Source of the DNA: an uncultured Campylobacter sp.
GTDB lineage: Bacteria; Campylobacterota; Campylobacteria; Campylobacterales; Campylobacteraceae
Assembly (NCBI RefSeq): GCF_963518785.1
Contig: NZ_CAUQKJ010000007.1
Coordinates: forward strand, 59,129 to 123,128
DNA length: 64,000 nucleotides
Direction: 5' to 3'
Numbering within the stretch: position 1 is the stretch's first letter; each line of letters opens with the position of its first letter. The position numbers and the translations under genes were made by a program. The notes beneath the pieces were generated by a model, which saw nothing but the letters and a program-made list of their open reading frames with translations, ran no database searches and was not told the DNA's origin. This document shows positions 44,862 through 53,484 of this stretch, piece by piece.

Positions 44862-45053
44862 CTATTTGCAAAGCATTCTTTTAACCGCAGATACGTTCGT
44901 AGAATCGACGTATTGGGCCTCGCGCAAATTCCTCTTGCGTTTTTGAGACATCTTCGTCAAAATGTGGCTGCGAAACGCCGAGCCTCTTTTGATCTTGTTT
45001 TTGCCCGCTTTAAAACGCTTGACGGCACCGCGCACGCTTTTCATCTTTGGCAT
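44862..45053 (-). CDS. rpmI: 50S ribosomal protein L35
   Basis: 63 residues, strongly basic: MPKMKSVRGAVKRFKAGKNK, then RGSAFRSHILTKMSQKRKRNL, matching L35. It precedes rplT as in nearly all bacteria. A TATATAC box upstream suggests its own promoter, separate from infC. Confidence 0.97.
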   Translation of the reverse strand: MPKMKSVRGAVKRFKAGKNKIKRGSAFRSHILTKMSQKRKRNLREAQYVDSTNVSAVKRMLCK

Positions 45054-45369
45054 GGTCGTCCTTTTTTTAAAGTGAATGGGAAGTATATAATAAAGTTTCT
45101 TTGAAAAATTTGAATTTAAGGAATTTTATAGCTTAAATTAACGCAAGATAAATTTAAAGTTAAATTTTGTCGCTCGATTAAGATTCGGTTTGACTTGATC
45201 AAAAAAATTTTATACAAATTTAAAGGACTAAATTTAGAGATAAACTTAGCCTGTATAAATTTTAAAATTTTGCTATTTAGTTTAAATTTACGCGCTGTAC
45301 CGCGGGGAAAAACAGCGCGTAAATTTTAAAATTTTGCCGCACGCGGCGCAAAATACCGCCAAATTTACG
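45054..45369. other. 316-bp spacer between infC and rpmI
   Basis: Holds the infC terminator hairpin at 45331-45354 and probably the rpmI promoter near 45080-45090. The gap separates infC from rpmI-rplT, which are usually closer. No L20-type leader structure could be identified by eye. Confidence 0.5.
45331..45354. repeat. Hairpin repeat ATTTTGCCGC-AC-GCGGCGCAAAAT, copy 1
   Basis: Imperfect palindrome just past the infC stop, followed on the minus strand by TTTTAAAATTT, so a likely infC terminator. A copy with one base different is at 50945-50968. Confidence 0.65.
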
Positions 45370-45891
45370 CTACGCCTTTTTCGGCGTGATCAGCATATTT
45401 ACGTAGCGACCCTCCAGCGCAGGCGCTTTATCGCGATCGGCAACTTCCGCGAAAAATTCGTCCCAAATTTTATTGAGCAAATTTACGCCGATTTCCGGGC
45501 TTGACATCTCGCGCCCTTTTAAAAATACGCGAAGTTTTACGTGTTTGCCGCTACTAAGGAATTCTTTCGCGTGCTTTACTTTGTAATTAATGTCGTTTTG
45601 AGCGATTTTGGCGGACAGCTTGATCTCTTTGATCTCGATGATTTTTTGCTTTTTTTTCGCCTCTTTGAGCTTTTTTTCCTGCTGATAGCGAAATTTACTG
45701 TAGTTCATGACCTTGCAAACGGGCGGCTTTGCATCGGGCGCTATCAAAACCAGATCCACACCCTCTCGCTCGGCGATTTGCAGCGCCTGCGCCTTTGAAA
45801 TTATGCCGTAAACCTCGCCGTTGTCGCCTATGCACCTGACTTCGCTAGCCGGAATGTCCTCGTTTAGAAAAACCTCTTTTTCTCTGCTCAA
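45370..45891 (-). CDS. infC: Translation initiation factor IF-3
   Basis: Prevents premature subunit joining and checks the start codon. N domain: FLNEDIPASEVRCIGDNGE; linker helix: KVMNYSKFRYQQEKKLKEAK; C domain ends APALEGRYVNMLITPKKA. 173 residues is normal. The start is TTG at 45891, overlapping the thrS TGA (TTGA), not the ATT that often gives IF-3 its autoregulation; a rare start remains, so feedback control is still possible. Confidence 0.96.
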   Translation of the reverse strand: MSREKEVFLNEDIPASEVRCIGDNGEVYGIISKAQALQIAEREGVDLVLIAPDAKPPVCKVMNYSKFRYQQEKKLKEAKKKQKIIEIKEIKLSAKIAQNDINYKVKHAKEFLSSGKHVKLRVFLKGREMSSPEIGVNLLNKIWDEFFAEVADRDKAPALEGRYVNMLITPKKA

Positions 45892-47711
45892 AAATTCACC
45901 TCGTTTAATTTAGCTTTTACGAAATTTAAAAACTCATCCAGCCCTAAATTTCGCTGTTCGCGCGCCCTGCGATCGCGCAAGGCCACGCTGCGAGCCGAAA
46001 CTTCATTATCGCCTAGGACGATGATGAGCGGCACCTTCTGCTTTTCAGCCGTTCTGATTCGTTTATTTAGCGTTTCGTTTTTATCTAAAATTTCGCCGTC
46101 AATATCTGCTTCGCGCAGCAAATTTAAAATTTCCTTCGCATAGCTTGCGTGCGCCTCACCGATCGGCACGATCGATACCTGCGTAGGACAGATCCAAAAC
46201 GGAAGCTCGCCCGCGGTGTGCTCGAGCAAAATCCCCACGAACCGCTCGAAGCTTCCCAAAATCGCGCGATGCAGCATCACGGGCTGCTTTTTTTCGTTAT
46301 TTTCGTCGATGTAGCCAAGCTCGAAGCGCGCAGGCAGGTTAAAATCGACCTGCACCGTGCCGCACTGCCACTTTCGCCCGAGCGCGTCGGTGATTTTGAT
46401 ATCGATCTTAGGCCCGTAAAATGCGCCGCCGCCCTCGTCTAAGCCGTACTTTAAGCCTTTTTCGTCAAGCGCGTCTTTTAAGGCCTTCGTCGCGATATCC
46501 CAAACCTCGTCGTCGCCGACCGCCTTTTGCGGTTTGGTAGAAATTTCAAGCTCGTATTCAAATCCGAAAGCCTTCATCAAAAGCTCCACGAAATCCAAAA
46601 TTTCATAGACGTTTTCTTTGATCTGGCTCGGCATCACAAACAGATGCGCGTCGTCCTGCGTGAACTCGCGCACGCGGAAAAGCCCGTGCAAGACGCCGCT
46701 TTTTTCGTGGCGGTGCACGACGCCGTACTCGCAAAATTTAAGCGGCAGATCGCGATATGAGCGGATTTCGCTTTGATAAACCTTGATATGACCGACGCAG
46801 TTCATCGGCTTAATGCCGTATTCCTGCTCCTCGATCGTCGTAAAATACATATTTTCTTTGTAATTGCTGTAGTGTCCGCTGATCTTCCACGCGTCGGATT
46901 TTAAAATTTCAGGACCGCGCACCGGCTCGTAGCCGCGCTTGCGAAGCTGCCTATAAAGGCGCTCCTCGAGCTTTATACGCATCCTCGTGCCCGCAGGAAG
47001 CCAGATCGGAAGTCCCGCGCCGATCTGCTCGTCGAAGGTGAAAAATTTCATCTCGGCTCCGAGCTTTCGGTGATCGCGCTTCTTGGCTTCTTCGAGCATC
47101 GTAAGGTGCTTTTTAAGGCTATCTTTATCGGCAAATACGACGCCGTAGATGCGAGTTAGCATCTCGCGCTTCTCGTCGCCGCCGAGATACGCCCCCGCGA
47201 TGCGCGTAAGAGCAAAATTTTTCAAAAATTTCGTATTTTGCACATGCGGGCCGCGGCAGATATCCTCAAACTCGCCCTGCGCGTATAGGCTTACGGGGCC
47301 TTCGGGGATGCGCTTTAAAACCTCCTGCTTAAGATCGTCGTTTGCATATTTTTTGGCGACTGCCTCTTTAGTGGAGGCTATCTTTTTAATCTCTAAATTT
47401 GCCTCGGCAAGCGCGCGCATCTTTTTTTCGATCGCCCCTAAATCCTCTTCGCCGAGCTTCTCGCCGTTATCTTTGCTGACGCGGATGTCGTAGTAAAACC
47501 CATCCTCGATCGCAGGTCCCACGAAAAATTTTGCGCCCGCATAAAGCTCGCGAACTGCCTGCGCCAAAAGGTGCGCACAGGAGTGGCGCAGAATTTTAAG
47601 CGCGTCCTCGGAGTTATCGAAATATATCGGCTGCGCCTCGCTTGCGTGCTCGCCGATACTTTGAGTATCGTAAATTTCACCGTTAAATTTATACGCGATA
47701 ATATCGCTCAT
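45888..47711 (-). CDS. thrS: Threonyl-tRNA synthetase
   Basis: Class II synthetase. The editing domain has HSCAHLLAQAV and CRGPHVQNT. The catalytic core has motif 2 RHEKSGVLHGLFRVREFTQDDAH and the zinc Cys in MNCVGHI. The C-terminal anticodon domain contains ILNLLREADIDGEILDKNETLNKRI. At 607 residues it is somewhat short at the N-terminus: only about 40 residues precede the editing domain, so the TGS domain is reduced or missing, as in other Campylobacterota. First gene of the thrS-infC pair. Confidence 0.96.
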   Translation of the reverse strand: MSDIIAYKFNGEIYDTQSIGEHASEAQPIYFDNSEDALKILRHSCAHLLAQAVRELYAGAKFFVGPAIEDGFYYDIRVSKDNGEKLGEEDLGAIEKKMRALAEANLEIKKIASTKEAVAKKYANDDLKQEVLKRIPEGPVSLYAQGEFEDICRGPHVQNTKFLKNFALTRIAGAYLGGDEKREMLTRIYGVVFADKDSLKKHLTMLEEAKKRDHRKLGAEMKFFTFDEQIGAGLPIWLPAGTRMRIKLEERLYRQLRKRGYEPVRGPEILKSDAWKISGHYSNYKENMYFTTIEEQEYGIKPMNCVGHIKVYQSEIRSYRDLPLKFCEYGVVHRHEKSGVLHGLFRVREFTQDDAHLFVMPSQIKENVYEILDFVELLMKAFGFEYELEISTKPQKAVGDDEVWDIATKALKDALDEKGLKYGLDEGGGAFYGPKIDIKITDALGRKWQCGTVQVDFNLPARFELGYIDENNEKKQPVMLHRAILGSFERFVGILLEHTAGELPFWICPTQVSIVPIGEAHASYAKEILNLLREADIDGEILDKNETLNKRIRTAEKQKVPLIIVLGDNEVSARSVALRDRRAREQRNLGLDEFLNFVKAKLNEVNF

Positions 47712-47813
47712 TGGCTTGTTTCCTTTTTTACCGAATTGTCTTTCTTACACTGAAAGAACAAAAACTAATTTTAGCTAATCAATCCTTAACGATAAATTTA
47801 AAAAATATTAAAA

Positions 47814-49013
47814 TTAAAATTTTTGATTCTTTTCTCGCAATAAAAAATACACGGCGTTCGCGCAAAGAGCACAAATCGCCATCACACTTGCGAGCAAAAA
47901 CGGCTTATTCGCTCCCACTGCACCTACGATAAACGAAATAGCCCCGGCGATAGCAAATTGCGCAGTCCCCAGTACCGCCGAAGCTGCGCCAGAGTTGCCG
48001 TCCTTATACAGCGCCATCGCAAGCGTCGTGGCGTTAGGCGCAACAAAGCCAAGAGACGAAAGCAATATGAAAAGCGAAGCCTCAAAGCAGATGAAAGGAA
48101 GGTCAAGCATAGAGCATGCGAGCAAAATTAGGCTCGTCGCAAGCATCGCGATTAGGCCGAAATTTAATAAAGCTGCAGGTTCGCGATTTTGCACGAGTTT
48201 GGCATTTAGTGCCGAAACAAGGGTCATTCCAAGAGCGTTGATGCCAAATATTACACCAAAGGCATGCTCGCCCAACCCATAATAGCCCAAAAATATAAAG
48301 CTAGAGCCCGTGATATAAGCGAAAAGCGCGCTCATCGCAACTGCAAATCCTAACGTATAGCGCATAAATTCTTTATTTCGCAAGATTATGCCGTATTCGC
48401 CAAGCACGCCTTTTACGCTAAGTGTAACAGTCTTGTCTATCTGCGCGCTCTCGTCAAGTCCGAAAAATATAAATGCAAAAAGCAAAATTCCAAGTGCGAA
48501 CAAAATCGCAAAAATCGCTTGCCACGAGAAAAAATCTAGCACAAATCCGCCTAAAGTTGGTGCTAGCATCGGAGCTAGCGAGCCCACGACCATCATCAGC
48601 GCAAACATCGCTGCAGCCTCGTGCAGCTCGAATTTATCGTTAATTACGGCTCTCGCAAGTACCACTCCCGCACACCCGCCCAAAGCTTGCAAAAATCTAA
48701 AAAATATAAACGCATAAACGCTATCAAAGCTCACGCAAGCAAGCGACGCACATATGAAAAGCAAAATGCCCGCGTATAACGGCTTTTTGCGACCGAATTT
48801 ATCACTTAGCGGCCCATAAACGAGCTGTCCTAGCGCAAACGCAACGAAAAAGCTCACAACCGATAACTGAGCGTAAAACTCGCTCGTAGCAAAGCTTGCC
48901 TTTACCTTTTCCAGCGCGGGCAGATACATATCGGTAGACAAAGGCGCCAGAGCCGACATATAGGCGAGTATAATCACCAGCTTAAATTTAGCGAATTTAC
49001 TTTGTTTGATCAT
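47814..49013 (-). CDS. Bcr/CflA-family MFS drug exporter
   Basis: Twelve-helix proton-driven exporter. Family marks: LAPLSTDMYLPALEKV after the first helix, LVYGPLSDKFGRKKPLYAG (loop 2-3 motif A) and FFRFLQALGGCAGVVLARA. I choose ATG at 49013 rather than TTG at 49025; 399 residues. It is intact, whereas its paralogue at 24193-25353 is broken. The start overlaps the end of the kinase gene upstream, so they share an operon. The substrate cannot be predicted. Confidence 0.88.
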   Translation of the reverse strand: MIKQSKFAKFKLVIILAYMSALAPLSTDMYLPALEKVKASFATSEFYAQLSVVSFFVAFALGQLVYGPLSDKFGRKKPLYAGILLFICASLACVSFDSVYAFIFFRFLQALGGCAGVVLARAVINDKFELHEAAAMFALMMVVGSLAPMLAPTLGGFVLDFFSWQAIFAILFALGILLFAFIFFGLDESAQIDKTVTLSVKGVLGEYGIILRNKEFMRYTLGFAVAMSALFAYITGSSFIFLGYYGLGEHAFGVIFGINALGMTLVSALNAKLVQNREPAALLNFGLIAMLATSLILLACSMLDLPFICFEASLFILLSSLGFVAPNATTLAMALYKDGNSGAASAVLGTAQFAIAGAISFIVGAVGANKPFLLASVMAICALCANAVYFLLREKNQKF

Positions 49014-49734
49014 CGTTTTTCTCAATTATTTTTAGGCAGAGCTCAAATGTGCGCACGAGCGCGTTTAGATCTTTAAATTTTTGCGGCAAAAGCCTAGCGA
49101 TAAAATATATCGGACGCAGCGCAAGTACCGTAGCCCACGCACTTTGCACTACGTCCTGCCCGCCGTTTAAGTCGTAGGCGCGGATGCCTGCGCGCACCAA
49201 ACCTTCGTTCAACCCTTCGCGACAAAGATCATAGACAAACAGCAAAAAATCTCGCATTTTGGCTTTTTGCAGATTACCGCGCTCGCCGCGATTTTCAAAA
49301 TCTATAAATTTCATCTCGCCGTTTTTTACTAAGACGTCGCGCAGTGCGGGTCTGCCGTGTATGAAGCCGCGCGAATGCAGCTGTGCTAACGCCGCAGCGT
49401 AGCCCTGAATGAGCGCCACACAAGATGCCTCATCCGAGCTTTTTAGCACCTCGTCCACCGGCGTGCCGCCGTCTTTGAGTACGAAAAAGTTCTCGTCTCG
49501 CAGCACCAGCTGCGGCACAGGCGCGCCGACTGCGTACAGGCTCTCGCATTTTAGCGCTTCGTAATCGAAAGCGGCTTTCGGATTTGCTTTGAATATTTTC
49601 GTAAGCAATCCGCCGCGGATGCGCAACTCCGGCTGCTTTAGCCAGTATTTCTCGCCCTCAAAACTAAAGCTCGTGACGCGCTCGCCAGGATGATTTTTTA
49701 GAATTTCATTTACGTATTCTTTAAAATTTTGCAT
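48997..49734 (-). CDS. WaaP/InaA-like small kinase (lipopolysaccharide-core type)
   Basis: A 245-residue protein-kinase-like fold. The early Lys region is KYWLKQPELRIRGGLLTK, the catalytic loop is SRGFIHGRPALRDVLVKNG (HGRP with RD in place of the usual HxD) and the metal motif is KFIDFENRGER (DFE in place of DFG). This pattern belongs to the family of heptose/Kdo kinases and InaA-like proteins that phosphorylate envelope sugars or small molecules. The substrate is not readable. It overlaps the MFS gene by 17 bases. Confidence 0.75.
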   Translation of the reverse strand: MQNFKEYVNEILKNHPGERVTSFSFEGEKYWLKQPELRIRGGLLTKIFKANPKAAFDYEALKCESLYAVGAPVPQLVLRDENFFVLKDGGTPVDEVLKSSDEASCVALIQGYAAALAQLHSRGFIHGRPALRDVLVKNGEMKFIDFENRGERGNLQKAKMRDFLLFVYDLCREGLNEGLVRAGIRAYDLNGGQDVVQSAWATVLALRPIYFIARLLPQKFKDLNALVRTFELCLKIIEKNDDQTK

Positions 49735-49977
49735 TCAATAAATTTAGCGAATTTTTTTTAGAAAGAGCTAAATTTGCGAGTTTTATTTCATTAAGTTTCA
49801 TCTGTCCGCATGTCCGCATAAAATTTATTACATAAATTCAGCGGGGCTAAATTTTAAAATTATCAGGTAGAATTTATTGCAGTCTTGGAATTTTGTAGCA
49901 CAGGAAGCAGCAAAAGTGCATAATTTCAGAATTTTACAAAAGCTAAGATTTACGTCAAAAAATTTTAAAACTAGAAG

Positions 49978-50052
49978 TGGCGACCCCTACGAGATTCGAA
50001 CTCGTTTTACCGCCGTGAAAGGGCGATGTCCTAACCGTTAGACGAAGGGGCC
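49978..50052 (-). tRNA. tRNA-Glu (anticodon UUC)
   Basis: Minus-strand cloverleaf. The acceptor GGCCCCT pairs with AGGGGTC (one G-U); D arm TCGTCTAACGGTTAGGA; anticodon loop CTTTCAC with UUC; T arm GAGTTCGAATCTC; encoded CCA at the 3' end. 75 bases including CCA. Confidence 0.97.
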
Positions 50053-50129
50053 ACTTAATCTGGTATTAAGATTAAAGGCGGTATTCTACTCAAGACGCAC
50101 TTAAACCCAACTTAAATTAAGGATTATTT

Positions 50130-50624
50130 ATGAAATGCTCTTTTCTGGCGCCACTTGCACTTTCGCTTCTGCTCGCAGGCTGCGCTACCACCGCGCTCAA
50201 GCCCGCTTCTACGCAAGCTGTAAATTTCACCGTCATTTCGCCGCTTACCCGCACCAGCGACGCGGGCTTTATGCGCAAATTTAAAAATCAAACCGAGGTT
50301 CAAATTTACGCAAGCGGCATCAGCGTGCTGAGCCTGGTTTTAAAAGGCGATAAAATTTGCATGAACGGCGCGTGCGACGACGAGCTTGTTTTCAATAAAA
50401 AATTCTTCGGCACCGAGCACTACCGCGGGCTTCTCGGCCAAATCCTAGACGGCAAGCCGATCTTTGGCGGCAGCGACGCAGGCGAGCGCCGTTGCCTCGC
50501 GCAAAGCCTGCAAGATGGCTCTATCGATTATAAGGTTTGCCGCGACAAGGACGGCGGCGGAAGATCCATAAGCTTCGCCGACGCAAAACGCGGCGTAAAG
50601 ATCAAAATCCGCGAGCTGCAGTAA
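50130..50624 (+). CDS. Lipoprotein of unknown function
   Basis: 164 residues with a lipoprotein signal (LALSLLLAGCATT). The mature part has a beta-rich core FTVISPLTRTSDAGFMRKFK, the pair CMNGACDDELVF, and a basic end RSISFADAKRGVKIKIREL. Four cysteines besides the lipidated one could form two disulfides. Campylobacter has lipoproteins of this general shape, but I cannot name a function. It stands just after tRNA-Glu on the opposite strand. Confidence 0.75.
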   Translation: MKCSFLAPLALSLLLAGCATTALKPASTQAVNFTVISPLTRTSDAGFMRKFKNQTEVQIYASGISVLSLVLKGDKICMNGACDDELVFNKKFFGTEHYRGLLGQILDGKPIFGGSDAGERRCLAQSLQDGSIDYKVCRDKDGGGRSISFADAKRGVKIKIRELQ

Positions 50625-50985
50625 AATCTCGTGCGATCAATGTTTGTGGTGCGTGAGATGCAATTCCGTGGGTGGCGCGAACAAATTGCGAACGAGTAAA
50701 ATTTTGCGCGGCGGGTGTATATAAACGCGCGGGAATACTGCTCTCTAGCAGCCGCCCAAAACACGGCGCGAGCGGTCAAAATTCCATTACTCTGCAGGGT
50801 AGCCGCCTAAGCTTTGCAAACGGTGCGGTTTTATTGACGCTCTGCGCCGGCTCTACGCGGCGAAATTTACTAAGCAGCGCGTATGTGCGAAAGAAAAAGC
50901 GCGCATTTAAATTTAAAAATCCGCGCGCGGCTCGGGTTTATGAAATTTTGCCGCACGCGGCGTAAAATAAAATTTAGGAGGTAAA
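50625..50985. other. 361-bp spacer, no gene
   Basis: No supported frame. It ends with the hairpin repeat copy 2 (50945-50968) and AGGAGGTAAA, the nfo ribosome-binding site. Confidence 0.5.
50945..50968. repeat. Hairpin repeat ATTTTGCCGC-AC-GCGGCGTAAAAT, copy 2
   Basis: Same as 45331-45354 except one base. Here it lies 17 bases upstream of the nfo start, where a terminator makes little sense; it may be a mobile or regulatory hairpin. Confidence 0.6.
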
Positions 50986-51840
50986 ATGAAGCGGATCGGA
51001 GCGCACGTGAGTGCTAGCGGCGGGGTTTTCAACGCGCCGCTAAACGCCGCAAGGATCGGGGCGGACGCGTTTGCGATGTTCGTCAAAAATCAGCGCAGAT
51101 GGGACGCGCCGCCGCTTAGCGAGAAAGAGATCGTCGCGTTTAAGGACGCGCTGAAGCAAAGCGGCATCCGCGCGGAGCACGTCTTGGTGCACGACAGCTA
51201 CCTCATAAATTTGGGCCATCCGCGCGAGGCGGAGCGCGAGAAGTCCCTAAACGCCTTCGTGGACGAGATCCGTCGCTGCGAGGCGCTCGGGCTTAAGCTT
51301 TTGAACTTTCATCCAGGCTTGCATCTAAATGAAATTTCAGCTCAAGTGTGCCTGGATAATATCGCAGAGTCGCTAAATTTCGCCATCGCAAACACTAGTG
51401 GCGTCAAGCTCGTGCTCGAAAACACCGCGGGCCAAGGCTCTAATCTCGGCTATGATTTCGCTCAGCTCGCTTACGTGATCGGCAAAATTTCAAATAAAGA
51501 TCGCATCGGCGTCTGTATCGATACCTGTCACGCGTTCGCCGCAGGATACGACCTCCGCAGCCCGCAGGCCTATGAGCGCACGATGAGCGAGTTTGACCGC
51601 GCGATCGGCTATAAATTTTTAAGCGGCATGCACCTAAACGACACGAAAAACGAGCTTGGCGTGCGCAAAGATCGACACGAGAGCCTCGGGCGCGGATTTT
51701 TGGGGCTCGCGGCATTTGAAAACATCATGAACGACCCGAACATCGACGAGATCCCGCTGATTTTAGAAACGATCGACGATAACCTCTGGGCGGAGGAGAT
51801 CGCGCTTTTGCGCAGTATGCAAGGACGCCCCAAAGCCTAA
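50986..51840 (+). CDS. nfo: Endonuclease IV (AP endonuclease)
   Basis: Zinc enzyme of base-excision repair that cuts 5' of abasic sites. Family blocks are GAHVSASGG (His), LLNFHPG (His), LVLENTAGQG (Glu), IGVCIDTCHAFAAGYD (Asp, His), GMHLNDTKNELG (His), DRHESLGRG (Asp, His) and PLILETI (Glu), so all metal ligands are present. 284 residues. A perfect AGGAGG precedes the ATG. Monocistronic. Confidence 0.97.
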   Translation: MKRIGAHVSASGGVFNAPLNAARIGADAFAMFVKNQRRWDAPPLSEKEIVAFKDALKQSGIRAEHVLVHDSYLINLGHPREAEREKSLNAFVDEIRRCEALGLKLLNFHPGLHLNEISAQVCLDNIAESLNFAIANTSGVKLVLENTAGQGSNLGYDFAQLAYVIGKISNKDRIGVCIDTCHAFAAGYDLRSPQAYERTMSEFDRAIGYKFLSGMHLNDTKNELGVRKDRHESLGRGFLGLAAFENIMNDPNIDEIPLILETIDDNLWAEEIALLRSMQGRPKA

Positions 51841-52608
51841 TCGGGCACCTTTTGCGCCACGTAGAATTTATCTCATTTCGCTTCAAAGTGGCGTGGAGTG
51901 ATAAGAGCCTTATGCCGTGCGTTTACATCGCGGGATTTATCACTTAAATTTTAACAAGCAAAATAATGAGGAACTTCGCGCTAAAAATTCTGCGCCGTAA
52001 AAAGTCGCGAAATTCTACGACGAAAAACACATCGTCATAGCAAAAAAGCAAAATTTTTATGGCAAAACGCAGCGCCCCGGCAGAAATGAAAAATTTTACG
52101 CTGCGTAATTAAAATTTTCAAGCAAGATTTTTAAAGCGATGCGGCGGCAAATTTTAAAATTCTATCGCTACGATATTTCAAGGCTCAGCGCCAGATTCGA
52201 AGCTCTAGGAATTTTAAAATTCTAAATTCCACATCAAAAAATTGGCGCGAAGCTTTATACGCGCGACTGCGTAAATTCCAACCTCAAAATTCTACTTTCA
52301 CCCGATCCTTGCAGAGGCGAAGCACATAAGGCCTCCATAATCCTAACTTAAAATTCTGCTGCGTACCAATCTATACTTTTGGCACGCATTTTATTTGCAA
52401 CAAATCTGCCTCTTTATTTTAGTGCTTTGCTCGCGCCAAAATCTGTGCAGGATCCGTGTAAATTTACGCTAAATTCTACTTTAAGAGCATTCGATTAGTT
52501 TAAAATTTTATCGTTAGGCTTAGTAGCATACCGCCGCGATTTAAATTTAGGTGCGGAGGAATTTTAAGCCGCAGCCGAAGCGTATTGTACCGGCTGCAGC
52601 TCGGCGCG
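51841..52608. other. 768-bp spacer, no gene seen
   Basis: Rich in AAAATTTTA, GAATTTTAAAATTC and CAAAATTCT motifs, on average every 30-50 bases. No RNA gene or convincing frame was found on either strand. Confidence 0.55.
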
Positions 52609-53289
52609 CTATTTTAGCAGCTCATACATATCGCAGGATTTTTGCCAAGTATCCTTCAATTCCGTCATATTAGGAAGGTCAAGATAAGAGCTATTTTTGC
52701 CTGAATCACAAGCTTTCTTGTAATACTGCGCAGCTTTACTTTTATCTTTTTCGACGTAATGGTTAAAAACCGCAAAATTGTAGCAATTCAGTAATTCGCC
52801 TGCTACGTCGCAACCTTTTTTATAATAAACCGCCGCTCTTATGAAATCTATTTTTATGCCGTCTCCTTTACGGTACATATCTGCCAATATACCGCATGAT
52901 AGTCCATTTCCTCTGTCGTAAGCTTTGTCATAATAAATTACCGCTTTTGATATATCTTTTTCGACTCCGTCTCCGTCCTTATACATGGCCCCTAATAATG
53001 CGCAATCAAGAGCGTCTCCAGAGTCACATTTTTTTTCAAAATACTCGACGGCTTTTTTTGGATCTTCTTGCATCATTACGCCCGAGACTCCGAGACAACC
53101 GAGCTTATTTCCGCCGTTACAAGCTTTTTCAAATAGTTTTAGCTTTTTTGCGTTATCCTTACATTGCAATCCTGCCTCGGCGCAAGACTCCATATTGCCG
53201 TCATTGCACTCCTTTTCGAACTTTTCATACTCAGACGTGCCGAACGCAAAACAAGCGGCGAGCGCCAACGCAAATAGCAATTTTTTCAT
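52609..53289 (-). CDS. Secreted Sel1-repeat (Hcp-like) cysteine-rich protein, phase-variable promoter
   Basis: 226 residues: a signal peptide ending near AFG, then about five Sel1-like repeats of 34-36 residues, each with Cys spaced about seven apart (KECNDGNMESCAEAGLQC; KACNGGNKLGC; KKCDSGDALDCALLGAMY; AYDRGNGLSCGILADMYRKG; KKGCDVAGELLNCYNFA). This is the Helicobacter Hcp (cysteine-rich protein) layout, with disulfide-locked helix pairs in the periplasm or medium. A G15 tract lies 37 bases upstream, next to the -10 box. Function unknown; Hcp proteins interact with host immunity in Helicobacter. Confidence 0.83.
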   Translation of the reverse strand: MKKLLFALALAACFAFGTSEYEKFEKECNDGNMESCAEAGLQCKDNAKKLKLFEKACNGGNKLGCLGVSGVMMQEDPKKAVEYFEKKCDSGDALDCALLGAMYKDGDGVEKDISKAVIYYDKAYDRGNGLSCGILADMYRKGDGIKIDFIRAAVYYKKGCDVAGELLNCYNFAVFNHYVEKDKSKAAQYYKKACDSGKNSSYLDLPNMTELKDTWQKSCDMYELLK

Positions 53290-53314
53290 TTAATATCCTT
53301 TCCGGGTAAAATTT

Positions 53315-53340
53315 GACTAATTTTACCCCCCCCCCCCCCC
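53315..53340 (-). promoter_or_regulatory. G15 homopolymer adjoining the -10 box of the Sel1-repeat gene
   Basis: Fifteen C on the + strand (53326-53340), so G15 on the coding strand, immediately upstream of TAAAAT (53324-53319), which is the best -10 box. It occupies the spacer toward any -35 element. Length change by slippage would alter transcription. Confidence 0.75.
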
Positions 53341-53445
53341 TAAGAAATTGATTAAATTTATTGTAAATTTTAACGAGGCGGCGATAATTTAACGCCTACA
53401 GAGCCGCCAAGCCCGCTCAAAATTTAAATTTTACCCGAATTGGGC

Positions 53446-53451
53446 TATAAT
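53446..53451 (+). promoter_or_regulatory. -10 box TATAAT of murI
   Basis: GGGCTATAAT, a consensus extended -10. It lies inside the longest open frame, showing that translation must begin downstream, at TTG 53485 (or TTG 53473). Confidence 0.7.
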
Positions 53452-53484
53452 CCCTTTTTTGAAATTTTAACCTTGGATAAAGAT

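Noticed and set aside
53326..53340. G15 tract as a switch for murI
   Set aside because: The murI promoter TATAAT lies more than 100 bases downstream of the tract on the other strand, so slippage should not affect it.
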